A stretch of DNA of 64,000 nucleotides from the NCBI RefSeq assembly GCF_900116135.1, contig NZ_FOZX01000001.1:1240001-1304000 (forward strand). The letters run 5' to 3'. Below, piece by piece: positions 39,209-48,666 of this stretch. Position numbers and translations under genes: made by a program. Within the stretch, counting starts at the first letter, position 1; every line of letters begins with the position of its first letter. The notes under the pieces were generated by a model. That model was given only the letters and a program-made list of their open reading frames with translations. It was not told the origin of the DNA and ran no database searches. The stretch is from Saccharopolyspora flava. GTDB lineage: Bacteria; Actinomycetota; Actinomycetes; Mycobacteriales; Pseudonocardiaceae.

Positions 39209-42200
39209 ATGACAGACGATGCAAGCCGCGCGAGCGAGCGGTTCCGCGGGCTGCAGCGTTGGACCGGAGGCCAGGACCAGAGCGGCCCTCACACCCCACA
39301 ATCCAGTTGGTTCGCCCCCGAGGACGACGGCGAGGCCCCCGCGGACGCCCCCGACGCGAGAGCGGGCGGACCGCACACCGGCACCAACCCGGGCTTCGGC
39401 ACCAACCCCGGAACGGGACCCGGGACCGGGAGCCAGCAGGCCGTCGGGCAGCAACCCGGCCCGCCCAACCCCGGGCAGCCCGGCAGCGGTGAGCGTCGCA
39501 GCCCCGAGCAGCGCTACGCCGACGCCATCGCGGCGATGAACCAGATCGTCACCACCCTCGACTTCACCAACCTGCCCTGGGTCACCGAGATCTTCCGCAA
39601 TACCGCGGGCGTGCTGCGCGCGGACGACCCGGCGCGGGCCGGCGTGCTCAACAACCTCGGCAGCGCCGCGCAGCTGCGCTACGTCCAGAGCCGCGACCTC
39701 GCCGACCTCGAGGACGCCATCGGCTACTACCGCTCGGCGGCCGAGGCCGCCCACTCCGGGGACCGCGACCGCATCCTCTACTTCTGCAACCTCGCGCTCG
39801 CCCTCACCGACCTCGCGGGCAAGACCGGTCAGGCCCGAATCGCCGCCGACGGCGCGCAGGTCGCCCGCGACGCCGTCGGCCAGACCCCCAAGCGCGACCA
39901 GCGGCGCCCGATGGTGCTGCTGCGGCTGGCCAACGCGCTCAAGCTGCACGCCCGGCTCGCCGACTCGCCCGAATCCGACGAGGAGTCGATCGCGGTGTTC
40001 CGGGAGGCCGCGCGGATCTCCCCGGCCTCCGACGCCACCACCTCCGAGCTGCTGATCAACCTCGGCTCCGCGCTGATGCGCCGCTACCAGCGCAACAGCG
40101 ACCCGGACGACCTCGACGAGGCGATCAAGCACCTCGCGGCCGGATCCGGGGCGCTGCCCGACGGCGACACCCGGCGCGGCGGGCTGTGCCGCTACGCCGA
40201 GGCGCTGCGGCTGCGCTTCCAGCGCAACGGCGACCTCACCGACCTCAACACCGCGATCAACGAGCTGATCGGCGTCCTCGGGGTGCTCGAAGGCGGGAAC
40301 CCGCAGCTCGGCACGGCCGTGTGGCAGCTGGCGGCGGCCACCGTCGAGCACGTCGACGCCACCGGCGAGTCCGGGCAGCTGCGCCGCGTGCTGCGCCCGA
40401 TCACCCCGGCCGTGCGGGCGCTGGCCACCGAGGACACCTCCCGCGCGCTGGCCCTGGGCGGCTACGCGATCCTGCTGCGCAGGCACTTCCTGCACGGCGG
40501 CGAGGCCAAGGCGCTCGACACCGCGGTCACCGCCGGGGAGGCGGCGGTGGAGGCCGCGGCACCCTCCCAGCGCGCGCGGATGATCACCGCCCTGAACACC
40601 AGCCTGCTGGTGCGCTACGAGCACGGCGAGAACCGCGACGACCTCGACCGCGCCGCCGACCTCGCGCGCGAGGCGGCCAAGGACGCGGTGCCGGAGACCC
40701 AGCAGATCGCGTGGGTCCAGCTCGGCACCGTGCTCACCCACCGGTTCCAGCGGGCCGGGCGCGCGCAGGACGTCGAGACCGCGATCGAGCTGTTCGACCA
40801 GGCCCTGATCGCGATGCCGGAGACCGTCCCGGGCCGAGCGGTGGTGTCCATCCAGCTCGGGCTCGCGCTGCAGGCGCTGCACCAGCGCACCGGCCGCAGG
40901 CGGTACTACCGGTGGGCGCGCAAGGTCCTCACCGAGGCCGCCGACCAGAGCAACGCCCCGTCCGAGCAGCGGTTGCGGGCCGCTGCGCTGGCTGGCCGGA
41001 TCAGCGCGCAGGAGCAGCGCTGGTCGGAGGCGCTGGAGTCGTTCACCACGGCCGTCGAGCTGCTGCCGCTGATGACCCGCGGCAAGCGGGTCGTGGCCTC
41101 CCCGAGCGCGCAGCAGCGGTGGGCGTCGATCGTGGCCGACGCCGCGGCCAGCGCCATCGAGGCCGGCGAACCGGACAAGGCCGTGGAGCTCGTCGAGCAC
41201 GGCCGGTCGGCGATCCTGGCCGACTTCCTGCCCAGCGGCGGCGAGCTCGGTGCGCTGCACCGCGACCACCCGGACCTGGCGGACGAGATCGTGCGGCTGC
41301 GGCGGTTGCTGGACCGCCCGGCCGAGGACCCCGACCTCGGTGACGCCGACGACCGGACGCGGCTGGCCGACGCCTGGTCCGCGCTGATCGACGAGGTGCG
41401 CGAGGTCCAGCCCGGGCACCTGCGGATGCGGCCGTTCTCCGAGCTGAGCGGGGTCGGCGGTGACGGGTCGGTGGCGATCGTCAACCTCAGCCGCTACCGG
41501 TCGGACGTGCTGGTGATCTTCGGCGGCCGGGTGCTGACCGTCCCGATCTCGCACGCCACCCCGGACCGGGCCGGTGAGCAGGCGCTGACGCTGCTGACCG
41601 CGGCGCAGCAGGACGACCACGCCACGATGGCCGAGGTGCTGGACTGGACCTGGGTGCGGATGGTGCGCCCGGTCCTGGACCGGATGGGATACCTGAACAC
41701 GCCGGCGGCGGGAAGCCGGTGGCCGCGGGTGTGGTGGAGCTGCTTCGGGGCGGCGGCGTACCTGCCGCTGCACGCCGCGACCGCGCACGCGGGGGCGTCG
41801 GCGCTGGACCGCGTCGTGTCGTCCTACACGCCGACGCTCGGCTGCCTGCTGCGCGCCCGCACCCGGCCGGTGCCGGAGGGCGACGCCCTGGTGGCGGCGG
41901 GTTCGGCGGTCCAGGTCTCGCGGGAGCTGCCGCCGCAGAACCAGGTGCTGGCCCGGTACTGGCCGACCGCGGAGATCATCTCGACGGAGAGCGCGAGCGC
42001 GACCGACGTGCTGCGGATGCTGCCGAACTACCCGTGGGTGCACATCTGCGAGCCGAGCTCGCAGTTCCCGGCGCAGCCGGCGGCGGGGATGCTGCTGGAC
42101 CGGGACGGGCAGCGGCCGCTGGGGCTCGTCGAGCTGGGGCAGATGGCCCTGGACCAGGCGGAGTTCTGCTACCTGGGTCAGGTGGCCAGCGCGGCGGATC

Positions 42201-42457
42201 AGCCGTGCGCGGCGGCGCTGTCCCTGGCCTCGGCGCTCGGGTTCGCCGGGTTCACGCACGTCATCGGCACCCTGTGGGAGGTCGACGGCGCGAGCGCGGT
42301 GGAGGCTCACGCGGACTTCTACTCGGAGGTCTTCGGGCAGAACGGCTACGGCACCGACGGCGCGGCCTACGCGCTGCACAACGCCGCCCGCGAACTCCGC
42401 AACGCCCGCCCCAACGACCACGCCACCTGGAGCGCCCACATCCACGTCGGCCCCTGA
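39209..42457 (+). CDS. TPR/CHAT-domain protein with lost protease dyad
   Basis: The 1082-residue protein has a Gly/Pro-rich N-terminus (1-95), a long alpha-helical TPR-like solenoid (about 100-650; many L..ALR.RFQRNGDL-type units) and a C-terminal CHAT domain (about 740-1082). The CHAT ending GFTHVIGTLWEVDGASAVEAHADFY is clear. The catalytic motifs are altered: WVHICEPSSQ near 944 stands where HFSCHGSQ is usual, and EFCYLGQVASA near 988 replaces EFAFLSACKTA, so His and Cys are both lost. It is probably a binding or scaffolding protein. ATG 39209 has an AGGAG site. No signal peptide is seen. It stands alone on the plus strand. Confidence 0.8.
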   Translation: MTDDASRASERFRGLQRWTGGQDQSGPHTPQSSWFAPEDDGEAPADAPDARAGGPHTGTNPGFGTNPGTGPGTGSQQAVGQQPGPPNPGQPGSGERRSPEQRYADAIAAMNQIVTTLDFTNLPWVTEIFRNTAGVLRADDPARAGVLNNLGSAAQLRYVQSRDLADLEDAIGYYRSAAEAAHSGDRDRILYFCNLALALTDLAGKTGQARIAADGAQVARDAVGQTPKRDQRRPMVLLRLANALKLHARLADSPESDEESIAVFREAARISPASDATTSELLINLGSALMRRYQRNSDPDDLDEAIKHLAAGSGALPDGDTRRGGLCRYAEALRLRFQRNGDLTDLNTAINELIGVLGVLEGGNPQLGTAVWQLAAATVEHVDATGESGQLRRVLRPITPAVRALATEDTSRALALGGYAILLRRHFLHGGEAKALDTAVTAGEAAVEAAAPSQRARMITALNTSLLVRYEHGENRDDLDRAADLAREAAKDAVPETQQIAWVQLGTVLTHRFQRAGRAQDVETAIELFDQALIAMPETVPGRAVVSIQLGLALQALHQRTGRRRYYRWARKVLTEAADQSNAPSEQRLRAAALAGRISAQEQRWSEALESFTTAVELLPLMTRGKRVVASPSAQQRWASIVADAAASAIEAGEPDKAVELVEHGRSAILADFLPSGGELGALHRDHPDLADEIVRLRRLLDRPAEDPDLGDADDRTRLADAWSALIDEVREVQPGHLRMRPFSELSGVGGDGSVAIVNLSRYRSDVLVIFGGRVLTVPISHATPDRAGEQALTLLTAAQQDDHATMAEVLDWTWVRMVRPVLDRMGYLNTPAAGSRWPRVWWSCFGAAAYLPLHAATAHAGASALDRVVSSYTPTLGCLLRARTRPVPEGDALVAAGSAVQVSRELPPQNQVLARYWPTAEIISTESASATDVLRMLPNYPWVHICEPSSQFPAQPAAGMLLDRDGQRPLGLVELGQMALDQAEFCYLGQVASAADQPCAAALSLASALGFAGFTHVIGTLWEVDGASAVEAHADFYSEVFGQNGYGTDGAAYALHNAARELRNARPNDHATWSAHIHVGP

Positions 42458-42530
42458 CCCCACCATCCCCACCGCAGCACTGCGGAAGTGCGGAAGTGCG
42501 GTGGGGTTGAGGTGTCGCGGGGGTTCCCGA

Positions 42531-42618
42531 GTCACCAGGGGACAGTTTTAGCCATAATCACCCATGATCAATGTCCTTTTTGTCCGGACAATTATGGCTA
42601 AAACTGTCCGCTGGTGAC
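42531..42618. repeat. Long near-perfect inverted repeat (28-base arms)
   Basis: Arms at 42531-42558 and 42591-42618 match in 27 of 28 bases around a 32-base spacer. The arms begin GTCACCAG and end GCCATAAT. The context (TTGAGGTGTC before it, GGACAGTTTT in the arm) resembles the palindromes at 30031-30245. It could be a small non-autonomous element or an RNA hairpin that also terminates the CHAT-like gene. Confidence 0.8.
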
Positions 42619-42623
42619 GCAGA

Positions 42624-42661
42624 AGCCCCTCCGGCACCGAGGTTTCGGGGCGGGAGGGGCT
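42624..42661 (-). terminator. Terminator of the mce operon
   Basis: AGCCCCTCC pairs with GGAGGGGCT around a 20-base inner region that can itself fold (CCGAGG/TTTCGG). It lies 17 bases beyond the last gene of the mce operon. Confidence 0.65.
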
Positions 42662-42677
42662 GCGTGACGGAGGTGGG

Positions 42678-43640
42678 TCAGCGGAGGGTGAGGTTGGTGA
42701 TCTTCCACTTGTCGCCCTGCTTCTCGGCGCTGACCGAGAGCTGAGCGGGGCCGATGTTGGACTCACCGGTGTTGGCGCGCATGGCGTGCTGGTCGACGAA
42801 GACCAGGACCTCGGCGCGGTCGCCCTCCAGGCGGGTCACGGCGCTGTTCTTGACCGTGGTCGTGACGATCAGCTGCTGCTGCGGGGCCTGCTGCTTGACC
42901 AGGGCGAACAGCTCGTTGTACTTCTGCACGGCCGAGCCGACCAGGAGGTCCTTGGCGGCGTTCTCGGTCTTGGCCGTGTCGTTGAAGTCGTAGGAGAACA
43001 GCTTCTGGACGCCGTCGCTGACCTGACCGTTGACCTCGCTGGTCTCGCCCGCCGAGGTCAACGCCTCGTTGGCGGCCGGGCCGGTGTAGTAGGTCGTGTA
43101 GGTCGCGACGCCGAAGAAGATCGCCAGCGCGAGCAGCAGCGCCGTCGCCGCCCAGAGCAGCCACGGCTTGCCGGACTTCGCCGCCTCCTCGGTATCCGAG
43201 TCCTGCGACTCGCCGTCGGAGGACTCGGACTTCGCAGCGGAGGTCTCGGAACTCCCCGTGTCCTCGGACGACCCCGCATCCTCGGACGACCGGGCGTCCT
43301 CCGACGACTCGGCTTCCTCGGACGACTCGGAGTCCTCATCGGACTCGTCCGCAGCGGACTCGCTCTCCGAGGCCCCCGGCTTCTCGGAACCCCCGGCGAC
43401 CTCCGCCGACCCGGACTCGGCCGCGACGGTCCCGTCGGCCTCGGAAGCCGTGCTCTCGGAGGCGGTCTCATCGGTCCGGGCGTCCTGGGCCTGGTCGGTC
43501 ACCGCAGTGCCGTTGACCTCCTCGTCCTCCGCCTGGGAGGAGGACGAGGCGGGCGAGGTGGGGCGCTTGCGCAGGCCGGCGACCTTCGGCCGGCGGGCCG
43601 AGGGCTGCCGGTTCGCGCCGGAACGGCGGTTGCTTGGCAC
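42678..43640 (-). CDS. Mce-associated membrane protein with acidic Ser/Glu-rich N-terminus
   Basis: The 320-residue product has a basic start (PSNRRSGANRQPSARRPK). A long Ser/Glu/Asp-rich stretch of about 110 residues follows, with SSED repeats. One membrane helix (PWLLWAATALLLALAIFFGVATY, about 170) leads to a C-terminal extracytoplasmic NTF2-like domain with LFSYDFNDTAKTENAAKDLLVGSA, typical of Mam proteins. These accompany Mce transporters and probably stabilise them. GTG 43640 has GGAG upstream. It is the last gene of the mce operon. Confidence 0.75.
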   Translation of the reverse strand: MPSNRRSGANRQPSARRPKVAGLRKRPTSPASSSSQAEDEEVNGTAVTDQAQDARTDETASESTASEADGTVAAESGSAEVAGGSEKPGASESESAADESDEDSESSEEAESSEDARSSEDAGSSEDTGSSETSAAKSESSDGESQDSDTEEAAKSGKPWLLWAATALLLALAIFFGVATYTTYYTGPAANEALTSAGETSEVNGQVSDGVQKLFSYDFNDTAKTENAAKDLLVGSAVQKYNELFALVKQQAPQQQLIVTTTVKNSAVTRLEGDRAEVLVFVDQHAMRANTGESNIGPAQLSVSAEKQGDKWKITNLTLR

Positions 43641-43677
43641 TGGCTGTACTCCTCGAATCGCTTTCGGGTCTCGCCGC

Positions 43678-44196
43678 TCAGCCGACCGGGACGGTGCCCA
43701 GTCCGCTGAGCTTCCAGACGTCGCCCTCACGCGTGAGTTCTGCCTGGTAGCGATCCTGCTTGTTGGCCGGGGGCTGGTCCTCGACGGTCACCGTGATCTG
43801 CACGACCGCGATCATCCGCGCCTTGCCCGCGTTCTCGTCGAGCTCGGCGATGCCGGCGTCGAGCACGCGCGCCGTGGTGGTGCTCTTGGCCTGCTGGATC
43901 CGGGTCGCGTAGTCCTTGCGGCCCTGCTTGACCTCGTCCCGCAGCGGACCGGTGGAGTAGTCCTCCCACCGCTGCAGGCCGCGGTCGACGTCCTTGTGGT
44001 CCAGGGTGTTGAAGTTGATGATCGCTTCCTGGCCCTGCTGCAGCGCCTCGTCGCGCGTCTCCGCGTAGGCGACCGTGGAGCTGTTCAGTGCGAACACCCA
44101 CAACACCCCGAACACCAGGGCGCACACCAGGCTCACCACGAACAGCACCAGCGACAGCGTGGGCCGCCGGCGAGCGGTGTCGGCTTGTTCGGTCAC
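43678..44196 (-). CDS. Mce-associated membrane protein
   Basis: The 172-residue protein has one N-terminal membrane helix (LSLVLFVVSLVCALVFGVLWVF, about 14-36) and an extracytoplasmic domain. That domain includes AIINFNTLDHKDVDRGLQRWEDYSTGPLRDEV, the pattern of the small Mam partners (Rv0177/Rv0199-like). The GTG start lies 12 bases after mceF. It probably supports Mce complex stability; not catalytic. Confidence 0.75.
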   Translation of the reverse strand: MTEQADTARRRPTLSLVLFVVSLVCALVFGVLWVFALNSSTVAYAETRDEALQQGQEAIINFNTLDHKDVDRGLQRWEDYSTGPLRDEVKQGRKDYATRIQQAKSTTTARVLDAGIAELDENAGKARMIAVVQITVTVEDQPPANKQDRYQAELTREGDVWKLSGLGTVPVG

Positions 44197-44208
44197 GTGT
44201 TGCCTCTC

Positions 44209-45312
44209 TTACTGCCCGGGTGCGTTCTGCGCGCCGCGCACGTTGATCGGACTGCCCGGAGGCTCCGCGCAGTGCGCGTCCTTGTTCAGCGGGACCGGCG
44301 ACATGTCGGTGCCGCTGCGTTCCGGCGTCCCCTCATATCCCTTGGTACACGGCATCGGGTCGAACAGGTTGAGAACCAGTCCGAAGTGAGCGGTGCCATC
44401 CCCGGGAACGACGGTGTTGGTGACCGCGACCTGCGCCGGGTAGCTGATGAACAGCTGCTCGATGCCGTCCCGGTGCGCCGAGAGGAGCTGCGAGGTCGTG
44501 GTCAGGTTCGCCAGCAGCGGACCGATCCGCGGGTTGTCCTTGATCAGGCCGGACAGCTGCTGCGCGGCCGGCGGCGCCTTCTGGATGACGCCGCGCAGGT
44601 CCCCGTCGGACTTCTTCAGCGACTCCGACAGCAGGTTCAGGTCCTTGCTGAAGGACTTGATGGCCGAGCCCTGGTCGTTCTGGGTGGCCAGCACGGTCTT
44701 GCCGTCCTCCAGCAGCTGCACCGTCTGCGGCAGGTGGTTCTGCGCCTGCGCGGTGAACTCGCGGGAGGTGTCCAGGATGGTCTGCAGGTGGCCGCCGTTG
44801 TCGCGGAACGCGGTGCCGAGCTCGCTGACGACGGTACGCAGCGAGTCCTGCGGCACCGACTTGGCGAAGCCGTCCAGGTTCATCATCAGGTCCTGGACCG
44901 GCAGCGGCGTGGTCGTCCGGGATTCGGGGATGACCGAACCCTCCTTGAGGTACGGGCCCTTGTCCCGCTTGGGACGCAGGTCCACGTACTGCTCGCCGAC
45001 CGCCGAGCGGTTGGTGATCACGGCCTCCACGTCGGACGGGATCGGCGGCGCGCTGTTCTCGATGTCCAGCGGCACCTGCACGCCGTTCTCGGTGAGCTTG
45101 AGCTCGCCGACCCGGCCGACCGGCACACCGCGGTAGGTGACCTCGGCGTTCTGGAAGACACCGCCGGTGCTGGCCAGCTCCAGCGCCACCGCGTAACCGC
45201 GGTTGCCGAAGAGCCGGTCGACCCCGGCGTACTTGAATCCGGCGTAGCTGCAACCGATCAGCGCGATCAGCACGAAAGCGATGATCTGGTATCGGGCGCG
45301 ACGGGTGAGCAT
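44209..45312 (-). CDS. mceF: Mce family substrate-binding protein, MceF position
   Basis: This is the last of six Mce subunits, which form a lipid-conducting tube across the envelope. The 367 residues have an N-terminal anchor helix, then an MlaD/Mce domain (about 35-115; VTYRGVPVGRVGEL, RSAVGEQYVDL). A helical coiled-coil region follows, and a Pro/Cys-containing tail. The start overlaps the mceE stop by one base (TGATG). Confidence 0.85.
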   Translation of the reverse strand: MLTRRARYQIIAFVLIALIGCSYAGFKYAGVDRLFGNRGYAVALELASTGGVFQNAEVTYRGVPVGRVGELKLTENGVQVPLDIENSAPPIPSDVEAVITNRSAVGEQYVDLRPKRDKGPYLKEGSVIPESRTTTPLPVQDLMMNLDGFAKSVPQDSLRTVVSELGTAFRDNGGHLQTILDTSREFTAQAQNHLPQTVQLLEDGKTVLATQNDQGSAIKSFSKDLNLLSESLKKSDGDLRGVIQKAPPAAQQLSGLIKDNPRIGPLLANLTTTSQLLSAHRDGIEQLFISYPAQVAVTNTVVPGDGTAHFGLVLNLFDPMPCTKGYEGTPERSGTDMSPVPLNKDAHCAEPPGSPINVRGAQNAPGQ

Positions 45313-46499
45313 CAGTTGTCACCTCCGAACAGCCAGCCCAGCAGGCCGCCGCCGGATTGCTGCTCCTCCGGTTTCGGCTGGGTCGGTGCGGGTTGTTCCT
45401 GCTGCTGCTGACCGTTCAGCGGCAGCGGGACCGAGTCGGGCAGCGGGACCAGCGGCTGCCGGGAGCGCCCGAGGTTGTCGACGATGGTGCTCAGGTTCAG
45501 GTCGACCTTGAGGTACAGGTTGTTGTAGTCGCTGCCCCCGATGCCCTGCACCGCGTTGTCCGGGAACGGGAACGTGACCAGGGTTTCCAGCGACTTCGGC
45601 AGCGAGTCGCCCGCGGCGGCCAGCTGGTGCAGCGTCGGCGCCAGCTGGTTGAGGTCGTGCACCAGGTCCTCGTGGGACTTGTCGACGACGTTGGTCGCCA
45701 CCCCGGAGAGCTTGTCCAGCGACTGCAGCATGGTCACCAGCTGCCCGCGCTGCTCGTTGAGCACCTGCAGGCCGGGGCCGAGGTCGTTAAGCGCGGTGTC
45801 GATGCTGCCGCGCTGCTCGTTGAGCTTGGCCGAGAGCCGGTTGATGCTGTCGAGCGCGCGGACGATGTCGTCGCGCTGCGCGTCGAGCCCGGCGACCAGT
45901 TCGTCGAGGTTGTTGAGCAGGCCGCGGATGTCGGACTCGCGCCCGCTCATGGCCTTGTTGAGCTCCTTGGTGATGTCCTGCAGCTGCGCGACACCGCCAC
46001 CGTTGAGCAGCAGCGACAACGCGCCGAGGACCTCCTCCACCTCGGGGTTGCGGTTGGTGCGGTCGATCCCGATCGTCGCGCCGTCGGTGAGCCGCCCGGA
46101 GGCGGCCTTCGGCGGCGCGGCGAGCTCGACGTACTTCTCGCCGAGCAGGCTGGACTGGCGCAGCCGCGCGATGGCGTTCGCGGGCAGCTTCACGTCGCCG
46201 TTGACGGTGACCGTCACCTCGGCGTCCCAGGTCCCGGGCGCCAGGGTGATGTCGGAGACCTTGCCGACCGCGACGTCGTTGACCCGCACGCCCGCGTTGG
46301 GCACCAGGTCGAGGACGTCGGCGAAGTGGACCTTCACGTCGTACGGGTGGTCGCCGACGTCGGCGCCGCCCGGCAGCGGCATGTCGTAGACGCCGCGCGA
46401 GGAACAACCCGACAGCGCCAGCAGGCCGACCGTCGCCACGGCTCCCACCTTGATCGCGGAGGAGCGGTTGAACACGGATCGCACGAGCCGCGAGATCAC
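45312..46499 (-). CDS. mceE: Mce family lipoprotein, MceE position
   Basis: The 395-residue protein has an N-terminal lipobox, LLALSGC, with Cys near residue 26. This fits MceE, the lipoprotein subunit. An Mce domain follows (about 45-120; VRVNDVAVGKVSDI, SSLLGEKYVEL), then long helices and a Gln/Pro-rich C-terminus ending LLGWLFGGDN. GTG 46499 has GGAGGT eight bases upstream and overlaps mceD by GTGA. Confidence 0.85.
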   Translation of the reverse strand: MISRLVRSVFNRSSAIKVGAVATVGLLALSGCSSRGVYDMPLPGGADVGDHPYDVKVHFADVLDLVPNAGVRVNDVAVGKVSDITLAPGTWDAEVTVTVNGDVKLPANAIARLRQSSLLGEKYVELAAPPKAASGRLTDGATIGIDRTNRNPEVEEVLGALSLLLNGGGVAQLQDITKELNKAMSGRESDIRGLLNNLDELVAGLDAQRDDIVRALDSINRLSAKLNEQRGSIDTALNDLGPGLQVLNEQRGQLVTMLQSLDKLSGVATNVVDKSHEDLVHDLNQLAPTLHQLAAAGDSLPKSLETLVTFPFPDNAVQGIGGSDYNNLYLKVDLNLSTIVDNLGRSRQPLVPLPDSVPLPLNGQQQQEQPAPTQPKPEEQQSGGGLLGWLFGGDN

Positions 46500-47689
46500 T
46501 GGCCACCTCCGGCGGGCTGGAGCAGGTTGGTCACCGGCAGCGGCAGCGGCGGGAGCTTCCCGGACTGCGCCGCGCTGAGCGTCTGGGCCAGCGTCGGCAG
46601 CTTCTCGGTGCCCTGGATCACCGGTTTGAGCGCGTCGCAGGCGCTGGTGACCTCGACCGGGAGCTGCTGCGGCCGGGACTGGTCGAGCAGCTTGCACACC
46701 GACACCAGCGGCGGCTGGTTGAGCTCGTTGAACATCGCCCGCTGGTCCAGCGTCCCGGAGGCGCCGTTGTAGGTGTTGTTCAGGTTGCTCATCGCCAGCG
46801 GCGCGGTGGTCAGCGACTCGTTGAGCGCTTCCTTCTGCTTGACGAGCACGGCGGCGACGTCGTGCAGCTGGCTGACGTTGGACTGCAGCAGCCCGCGGTT
46901 GTCGCGCACGAACGACTCGACCTTGCCCAGCGCCACCGACAGCTCGGCGAGCGCGGCGCTCATGTCGTTGCGCTCCCCGGCGAGGTTGCTGCTGACCTCT
47001 TCCATCTGCGTGTTGAACCGGCGCATCTGGTCGTCGTTCTGGGCCAGCATCCCGGTGAAGCGCTGCAGGTTGTCGACGGTCTTGAACAGCTCCTCGCTGT
47101 TGCCGGACATCGTGGTGCCGGCCTCGCCTAGGTTGCGCAGGGTGTCCGACAGCGCCTTGCCGTTGCCGCCGAGGTTGGCGGCACCGGTGTTGAGCAGGTC
47201 GGTCAGCGCGCCGTTCTTGTTGGCGCCGTTGGGTCCCAGGGCCTGGGTGAGGTCGTTGAGGCTGCGGTAGATGTTGTCCAGCTCGACCGGGGTCGCGGTC
47301 CGGTCGGCCGGGATCACCGCGTTGTCGCCCAGCTTCGGGCCTCCCTTGTAGACCGGCGCGAACTGCACGTACCGGTCGGAGACGATGCTGGGCGAGACCG
47401 CCACCAGGCTCGCGTTCGCCGGGATCGCGGTGTCGCGGTCCACGCTGAGCACGACCTTGACCTGCTTGCCCTGCGGCGTGACCTCGTCGATGGTGCCGAC
47501 CGGCACGCCGAGGATCCGCACGTCACCGCCCGGGTAGAGGCCGACGGCCGCGTCGAAGTAGGCGGTGACCTTGCGGTCGGCCGCTCCGTAGAACAGCCAC
47601 CAGCCGCCGACCGCGCCGAGCAGCACGACCACGATCCCGATGGTGAGGATCTTGGCCAGGTTGGAGCTCTTCGAGGGTGCGCTCGTCAT
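46496..47689 (-). CDS. mceD: Mce family protein, MceD position
   Basis: The 397 residues include one N-terminal membrane helix (ILTIGIVVVLLGAVGGWWLF), an Mce domain (about 40-115; DVRILGVPVGTIDEV, SDRYVQFAP), and a long helical region with VDNLQRFTGMLAQNDDQMRRFN. A Pro-rich end follows. ATG 47689 overlaps the mceC stop as ATGA. Confidence 0.85.
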   Translation of the reverse strand: MTSAPSKSSNLAKILTIGIVVVLLGAVGGWWLFYGAADRKVTAYFDAAVGLYPGGDVRILGVPVGTIDEVTPQGKQVKVVLSVDRDTAIPANASLVAVSPSIVSDRYVQFAPVYKGGPKLGDNAVIPADRTATPVELDNIYRSLNDLTQALGPNGANKNGALTDLLNTGAANLGGNGKALSDTLRNLGEAGTTMSGNSEELFKTVDNLQRFTGMLAQNDDQMRRFNTQMEEVSSNLAGERNDMSAALAELSVALGKVESFVRDNRGLLQSNVSQLHDVAAVLVKQKEALNESLTTAPLAMSNLNNTYNGASGTLDQRAMFNELNQPPLVSVCKLLDQSRPQQLPVEVTSACDALKPVIQGTEKLPTLAQTLSAAQSGKLPPLPLPVTNLLQPAGGGQ

Positions 47690-48666
47690 TGCTTGCAACC
47701 CTCCTGGTTGATCGGCCCGACGGCGGGCGGCAGCAGACCGCAGATGTATGTGTCGAACCAGTGGCCGCTGCCGAGCACGTTGGAGAACAGCCGCGTGAAC
47801 GGGGCGAAGGTGTTGAGGCTCTTGTCCAGGTTGGCCTGGTTGCGCTGCAGCATCTTGGTCACCTTGTCGAGCTGTTCCAGCGTCGGCTTGAGCTGCGCCT
47901 GGTTGTCGTTGACCAGGCCGGTGAGCTGCTGCGACAGCTCCTGGGTGCCGGTCAGCAGGGACGAGATCGAGTCGCGGCGGGCCCGCAGCTCCTGCAGCAG
48001 CAGGTTGCCGTCGGAGAGCAGCTTCTCGAAGTCCTCGTTGCGGTCGGCGAGCTGCTGCGAGACCTGCGTGGTGTTGTTGAGCAGGTGCTCGATCTGCTCG
48101 TCGCGCGACGAGATGGTCTGCGACAGCTGGGAAAGCCCGTTGAGCGCGCCGCTGACCTCACCGGGGGTGTCCTTGAACGTGCTCGACAGCGTCTCGAAGC
48201 TCTTGGCGAGCTGCTGGGTGTCGATCTGGTCGACGTTCTTGGACAGGTCGCTGAAGGCCTCGATGACGTCGTAGGGCGACATCGTGCGGTTCAGCGGGAT
48301 CGGCTTGTCGTCGTCCATCGGCTTGGAGCCCTGCGGGTCCAGCGCCAGGTACTTCTGGCCGAGCAGCGTCTTGACCTTGATCGCCGCGGTCGTGTGGTCG
48401 CCGAGCTCGGCGCCGGAGACCCGGAAGCTGACCAGCACCCGGTCGCCGGCGAGCTCGACGTCGGAGACCGAGCCGACCTTCACTCCCGCGACGCGGACCT
48501 CGTTGTCCGCCCGCAGGCCCGCGGCCTCGGAGAACTCCGCGGTGTAGGTGGTGCCGCTGATGAACGGCAGCCGCTCGTAGTTCGCGGCCAGCAGGAACAG
48601 CACCACCAGCACCAGGATGCCGGCGACACCGATCTTGAGCGGATCGCGCTGGGAGAAGGAACTCAT
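47686..48666 (-). CDS. mceC: Mce family protein, MceC position
   Basis: The 326-residue protein has an anchor helix (IGVAGILVLVVLFLLAANY), an Mce domain (about 38-110; EVRVAGVKVGSVSDVEL, KTLLGQKYLAL) and a helical barrel-forming region with SQTISSRDEQIEHLLNNTTQVS. It ends with FDTYICGLLPPAVGPINQEGC. ATG 48666 overlaps mceB as ATGA. Confidence 0.85.
   Translation of the reverse strand: MSSFSQRDPLKIGVAGILVLVVLFLLAANYERLPFISGTTYTAEFSEAAGLRADNEVRVAGVKVGSVSDVELAGDRVLVSFRVSGAELGDHTTAAIKVKTLLGQKYLALDPQGSKPMDDDKPIPLNRTMSPYDVIEAFSDLSKNVDQIDTQQLAKSFETLSSTFKDTPGEVSGALNGLSQLSQTISSRDEQIEHLLNNTTQVSQQLADRNEDFEKLLSDGNLLLQELRARRDSISSLLTGTQELSQQLTGLVNDNQAQLKPTLEQLDKVTKMLQRNQANLDKSLNTFAPFTRLFSNVLGSGHWFDTYICGLLPPAVGPINQEGCKQ

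Noticed and set aside
38864..42535. Long minus-strand frame opposite the CHAT-like gene
   Set aside because: Arg/Gln/Leu-rich low-complexity translation; the plus strand carries clear TPR and CHAT sequence.
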